From positions 1 through 64,000 of the forward strand of contig NZ_JAIWIA010000040.1 in the NCBI RefSeq assembly GCF_020176695.1: a DNA stretch of 64,000 nt. Reading direction: 5' to 3'. Below the pieces are notes generated by a model. That model was not told the DNA's origin. It saw only the letters and a list, made by a program, of their open reading frames with translations, and ran no database searches. Below are positions 60,441 through 64,000 of this stretch, one piece after another. This stretch comes from Massilia sp. MS-15 (GTDB lineage: Bacteria > Pseudomonadota > Gammaproteobacteria > Burkholderiales > Burkholderiaceae_D). Each line of letters begins with the position of its first letter. Position 1 is the stretch's first letter. The position numbers and the translations under genes are program-made.

Positions 60441-61666
60441 GCCGCCTGCAGCTCCGGCCACAGGTTCATCTGCTCGGGCGCATCGGCCAGGTGGCGCCGC
60501 AGAAGGTGCGAACTGGCGGCTCCCTGCGCCGGCTTGTAGTCGGCGGTGACGATGAAGGGCGCCAGCTTCTTCATGCTGCAGCGCAGGCGCGACAGGTCTT
60601 CCCAGCGGATGCGGCGCAGGCGGCGCAGCTCGACGATGCGCTTGGCGTTGCGGATGCCGATGCCGGGCACGCGCGCGATCATGGTCTCGTCGGCGCGGTT
60701 CAGGTCGAGCGGGAAGTGCTCGCGGTTGCTGAGTGCCCAGCCCAGCTTGGGATCGACGTCGAGCGCCAGGTTGCCCGCTTGCGGCATCAGTTCGCCCGCC
60801 GTGAAGCCGTAGCCGCGCAGCAGGAAGTCGGCCTGGTACAGGCGGTGCTCGCGCAGCAGCGGCGGCGGCGCCAGCGGCACGCTTTTCGGGCTTTGCGGGA
60901 TCGGGCTGAAGGCCGAGTAGTACACCCGTTTCAGCTTGTAGCTGCCGTACAGGGTCTCGGCCGTGTTCAGGATGGTGTGGTCGTCGCTGGCGTCGGCGCC
61001 GACGATCATCTGCGTGCTCTGGCCGGCCGGCGCGAAGCTGGGCGCCCTGGGTTCCTCGGCCTTTTCGTCGAGCTTGCGCCGGATCGATCCCATCGCCAGC
61101 TTGATGGTGTGGACGTTTTTTTCCGGTGCCAGGCGGGTCACGCTGTCGTGGGTCGGCAGCTCGATGTTGACCGACAGGCGGTCGGCCCAGCGTCCGGCCT
61201 CCGCGATCAGGAGCGGATCGGCGTCGGGAATGGTCTTCAGGTGGATGTAGCCGCGAAAGCCATGCACTTCGCGCAGCTGGCGCGCCACCGCCACCAGCTG
61301 CTCCATCGTGTAGTCGGACGACTGGATGATGCCCGAGCTCAGGAACAGGCCGTCGATGTAGTTGCGGACGTAGAAATCCTGGGTGAGCCTGACCACTTCG
61401 TCCACCGAGAAGCGGGCGCGCGGCACGTTCGAGCTGCGCCGGTTGATGCAGTACTGGCAGTCGTAGATGCAGAAATTGGTGAGCAGGATCTTGAGCAGCG
61501 AGACGCAACGCCCGTCGGGGGTATAGCTGTGGCAGATGCCCATGCCGGTAGTGGCCCCCAGGCCGTCCAGGCCCTCGGAACCACGCTTCGGCGCACCACT
61601 GCTGGCGCAGGACGCGTCGTACTTCGCGGCGTCGGCCAGGATTTCCAGCTTGTCGGTAAGTTCCAT
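60437..61666 (-). CDS. Radical SAM DNA modification/repair protein (TIGR03916 type)
   Basis: A 409-aa radical SAM enzyme: CIYDCQYC gives the C-x3-C-x2-C cluster ligands (Cys66, 70, 73) in a barrel, and a helix-hairpin-helix DNA-binding motif follows near 330 (VPGIGIRNAKRIVELRRLRR). ASCASSGAPKRG near the start is a family block. The reaction is unknown; the predicted role in DNA modification or repair comes from the HhH and from the partner gene. A LexA box lies 13 bp upstream of the ATG, and the DUF4130-UdgX gene overlaps its stop. ATG 61666 has little Shine-Dalgarno. Confidence 0.9.
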   Translation of the reverse strand: MELTDKLEILADAAKYDASCASSGAPKRGSEGLDGLGATTGMGICHSYTPDGRCVSLLKILLTNFCIYDCQYCINRRSSNVPRARFSVDEVVRLTQDFYVRNYIDGLFLSSGIIQSSDYTMEQLVAVARQLREVHGFRGYIHLKTIPDADPLLIAEAGRWADRLSVNIELPTHDSVTRLAPEKNVHTIKLAMGSIRRKLDEKAEEPRAPSFAPAGQSTQMIVGADASDDHTILNTAETLYGSYKLKRVYYSAFSPIPQSPKSVPLAPPPLLREHRLYQADFLLRGYGFTAGELMPQAGNLALDVDPKLGWALSNREHFPLDLNRADETMIARVPGIGIRNAKRIVELRRLRRIRWEDLSRLRCSMKKLAPFIVTADYKPAQGAASSHLLRRHLADAPEQMNLWPELQAA

Positions 61667-61679
61667 CGCGATCGTTGAA

Positions 61680-61699
61680 CTGTATGGGCATACAGTATA
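61680..61699 (-). promoter_or_regulatory. LexA (SOS) box and -10 of the radical SAM-UdgX operon
   Basis: CTGTATGGGCATACAG (61680-61695) is a perfect CTGT-N8-ACAG site and a near-complete palindrome. The minus-strand -10 TATACT (61694-61699) overlaps it, the same geometry as at nadK-recN. The expected transcription start lies inside the box. Confidence 0.82.
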
Positions 61700-61716
61700 C
61701 TATCGCACCCGTAAGG

Positions 61717-61810
61717 GCAGGGTGGGCTTGTCTCGCGTGCGGACGGATGGGCGGTTCAAAGCCGGTGCAAAGCCGCCCGCAGGGTGGGCGGGATGACCCG
61801 CCCACCCCAC
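61717..61810 (+). repeat. Dispersed hairpin repeat, copy F and a partial copy
   Basis: The full copy GCAGGGTGGGCGGGATGACC...CCGCCCACC is at 61779-61810 with stem GTGGGCGGG / CCCGCCCAC. A partial copy (GCAGGGTGGGC) starts at 61717. They lie between the M16 peptidase stop and the SOS operon promoter. Confidence 0.65.
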
Positions 61811-61813
61811 ACC

Positions 61814-64000
61814 TCAACGCAGCGGCTTGCCGTCGGCATCCACCACGGTGACTTCGCCCCAGCCGAGCGAACGCACGCCGGCCTCGATCTTGCGCAGGTC
61901 GCCGATCACCATCCACACCGCTTCGTCCGGCTTGATGAACTTGCCGGAAGCGGCGCCCAGCTGCTGCGGCGTGAGCGCGCGCACGTTCGCGGCGTACTTG
62001 CTCCAGTAGTCATCCGCCAGGCCGAAGTTGACCGTCGACAGGGCCGCCGATTCGAGCGCGTCCAGGGTGCCGAAGCGGCCCGGCAGGCGCGCCGTCATGT
62101 TGCGCATGATGCTCTCGTATTCAAGGCCCACCAGCGGACGCTCGCCGGCCACACCGCGCAGTTCCTTCTGGACTTCGCGCATCGCCTCCACTGTCTTGTC
62201 GGTCTGCACCGGCGCGATGATGTAGAACGGACGCTGGCCGCGCACATCGTTCAGGCGTGCCTGGGTGCCGTAGCTCCAGTGCTTGTCGAGGCGCAGGTTG
62301 CGGTTCAGGCGCGAGGTCGCGATGCCGCCGAAGTTGGCCATCACCGGTTCCATCGCCAGGTCCTCGGGCTGGCCATAGGCCTGCGACACGTGGGCGGCGA
62401 CGATGGTCGACTGCGGCGCGTCCGGCTTGTCCACCAGGATCAGGCGCTTGCCGCGGGTCGGCGCCACGGTGGCCATCCCCTTGGCCGGGGCGGTGCCCGG
62501 CTGCCACTTGCCGAAGCTCGCTTCCAGCGCCGGCAGCAGCTTGTCCATGCTGGTGTCGCCGGCCACCACGATGGTGGCGCTGCCCGGCTTGAACCAGGTG
62601 GCGTGCCAGGCGGCCAGGTCGTCGCGGGTGAGCGACTGCACGCTGCCCTCGAAGCCGCTGGCCGGCTTGCCGTAGGCGTGCCCGGCGCCGTACAGCAGCG
62701 CAGGCACGAGGCGCAGCGCCAGGCTGTTCGGCTGCGCCTTTTCCTGGCCGATGCCGGCCAGGCGGCGGCTCTTCGACAGCGTGAACTGGTCCTGCGGGAA
62801 GCTCGGGCTCAATGCCGCTTCGGCCATCAGCGCCAGCGAAGGCGCCAGGTTGGCGCTGGTGCCCTGCAGGCGCACATAGGACATGTCCTGGCCGTTGCCG
62901 GTGTACAGGCGGGCGCCCAGGTTTTCCAGCGCGTCCGACAGCGCGAAGGCGTCGCGCTGCTTCGTGCCCTTGTCGAGCAGGTCGAGCGCCAGCGAGGCGA
63001 TGCCGGCCTTGGCGGCGGAATCCGAGGCGGCGCCGGCGTCGATCGCCAGCGAAGCGTTGAAGATCGGGGCCGAGTGGCGCTCGAGCAGCACCACCTTCAG
63101 GCCATTCTTGAGCTGGGCGCGCTGCAGCACCGGGAACTTGACATCGGGCGCGTCGCCCAGGCCAGGGAGGACCTTGCGGTCCAGGGTCGACTTGGTGGCG
63201 GCCAGCTTGGGCGCCGGGCGCACCGTCATCGTGTAGTGGCTGGCGCGCAGCCAGCGGTTGGCGGCCGCCTTGACGTCGGCCGGGGTGCCGGTGGCATACA
63301 GTTCGAGGCGGTCGAGGTAGGCGTCCGGCTTGCCGCCATAGGTCATGCTTTCGGCCAGCACGTCGGAACGGCCGCCGAAGCCGCCCAGGCGCTCCAGGCT
63401 GCGCGAGAAGCCGGCCAGCTCGCTCGTCTTCACGCGCTGCAGCTCGGCCTGGGTCGGGCCTTTCTCCATCAGCTCGGCCAGCACGCGCTCCATCTCGCGC
63501 TCGACCTCGAGCGGATCGACGCCCGGCTTGACGGTGGCGACCAGGTTGAAGGTGCCGCCCAGTTCACCGTCGTTGACCGAGGCGTTCACGCTGGTGGCGA
63601 TGCCCTTGTCGTAGACCAGGCGCTTGGTCAGGCGCGCGCTCTTCGAGCCGCTCAGCACGCCGGCCAGCAGGTTCAGGTGCTGGGTGTCGGCATCCTTCCA
63701 GGAACCGACGTGCCAGGCGCGGTACACGCGCACTTGCGGTACCTGGTCTTCCATCTCGTCGCGGATGTTGCGGTCCAGCTGCGGGATCCATTTTTCGGTG
63801 CGCGGCAGCGCCGGGCCCGGCGGGATCGCGCCGAAGTACTTGTTCACCAGTTCATAGGCGCGCTCCGGCGTGATGTCGCCGGCCAGCGAGATCACCGCGT
63901 TGTTCGGGCCGTAATAGGTGCGGTACCACTCCTTGATGTCGTCCAGCGAGGCGGCCTGCAGGTCTTCCATGCTGCCGATCGGCGACCATGAGTACGGGTG
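61814..64000 (-). CDS. M16 family metallopeptidase (partial, N-terminus outside the window)
   Basis: At least 729 residues of a pitrilysin-type protease; the frame is open to the right edge (HPYSWSPIGSMEDL at the limit). The visible part starts within the first M16 domain, after the zinc motif, and holds the inactive-type M16_C domains and second repeat: DIKEWYRTYYGPNNAVISLA, LTRDDLAAWHATWFKPGSAT and LEYESIMRNMTARLP. The HXXEH zinc site, if present, lies outside. Probably an exported peptidase, as in other proteobacteria. Confidence 0.9.
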   Translation of the reverse strand, partial: HPYSWSPIGSMEDLQAASLDDIKEWYRTYYGPNNAVISLAGDITPERAYELVNKYFGAIPPGPALPRTEKWIPQLDRNIRDEMEDQVPQVRVYRAWHVGSWKDADTQHLNLLAGVLSGSKSARLTKRLVYDKGIATSVNASVNDGELGGTFNLVATVKPGVDPLEVEREMERVLAELMEKGPTQAELQRVKTSELAGFSRSLERLGGFGGRSDVLAESMTYGGKPDAYLDRLELYATGTPADVKAAANRWLRASHYTMTVRPAPKLAATKSTLDRKVLPGLGDAPDVKFPVLQRAQLKNGLKVVLLERHSAPIFNASLAIDAGAASDSAAKAGIASLALDLLDKGTKQRDAFALSDALENLGARLYTGNGQDMSYVRLQGTSANLAPSLALMAEAALSPSFPQDQFTLSKSRRLAGIGQEKAQPNSLALRLVPALLYGAGHAYGKPASGFEGSVQSLTRDDLAAWHATWFKPGSATIVVAGDTSMDKLLPALEASFGKWQPGTAPAKGMATVAPTRGKRLILVDKPDAPQSTIVAAHVSQAYGQPEDLAMEPVMANFGGIATSRLNRNLRLDKHWSYGTQARLNDVRGQRPFYIIAPVQTDKTVEAMREVQKELRGVAGERPLVGLEYESIMRNMTARLPGRFGTLDALESAALSTVNFGLADDYWSKYAANVRALTPQQLGAASGKFIKPDEAVWMVIGDLRKIEAGVRSLGWGEVTVVDADGKPLR

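Noticed and set aside
58941..61916. A single 991-codon minus frame that spans UdgX and the radical SAM gene
   Set aside because: The upstream part is a shadow of the radical SAM gene in another frame; the true UdgX start is the ATG at 60440.

Overview
The window is high-GC chromosomal DNA from a betaproteobacterium of the family Oxalobacteraceae, most likely Massilia/Telluria or a close relative. The evidence is the chain purM / AI-2E transporter-hda-HAD-pcnB-folK-panB, the grpE-dnaK-dnaJ block next to hemH, the TetR-pcm-rhodanese-TolC block, a DUF4214 secreted protein and a PEP-CTERM protein. The genus is inferred from gene content, not from a marker gene.

Layout. 1-865 holds remains of two insertion sequences (IS110-type and IS5-type). 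959-8252 is housekeeping: purM (minus), then a tightly overlapping plus-strand run of AI-2E permease, hda, HAD phosphatase, pcnB, folK, a broken DUF486 gene, panB and thpR. 8253-11263 is one large secreted DUF4214 protein gene. 11277-16163 is a signalling patch: a VOC protein, a REC-REC-kinase hybrid, a LytS/LytTR-type pair and a CPBP protease. 16160-24560 is a polyamine catabolism locus (PuuC-like dehydrogenase, symporter, SpuC-like aminotransferase, PuuA-like glutamine synthetase, PuuD) with a possible toxin/immunity pair inside it and a striking double operator upstream of puuD. 24662-37413 runs mostly on the minus strand: S41 peptidase, MazG-like, carbonic anhydrase, dnaJ, dnaK, grpE, hemH, ohr, recN, nadK and a DUF3667 protein. 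37574-45694 mixes stress genes (OsmC, GloA), glf, tolC, rhodanese, pcm, tetR, an SDR and small hypotheticals. 45906-50584 holds uppP, recQ, trmB and an AstE-like gene. 50585-53416 is a softer-GC segment with a PEP-CTERM protein, an acyltransferase and a tRNA-Gly(CCC). 53519-64000 holds TraB/GumN, a sugar-transfer ATP-grasp protein, an MCP, a TorF porin, a two-gene DNA repair operon (radical SAM plus DUF4130-UdgX) and part of an M16 peptidase.

Regulation visible in the sequence. Two LexA boxes (CTGT-N8-ACAG) overlap the promoters of nadK-recN and of the radical SAM-UdgX operon, which ties both to the SOS response. Two sigma-32 promoters sit before grpE and dnaK. A near-perfect sigma-54 promoter precedes the PEP-CTERM gene. 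Two TGAAA-N5-TTTCA palindromes exactly 30 bp apart precede puuD. A dispersed hairpin repeat (GTAGGGTGGGCGG...CCGCCCACGCGTTC) occurs at six or more intergenic places.

The best candidate for a little-described system is the SOS-controlled pair at 58941-61695: a radical SAM helix-hairpin-helix protein translationally coupled to a DUF4130-UdgX fusion carrying the KRRLH loop typical of uracil-crosslinking UdgX.
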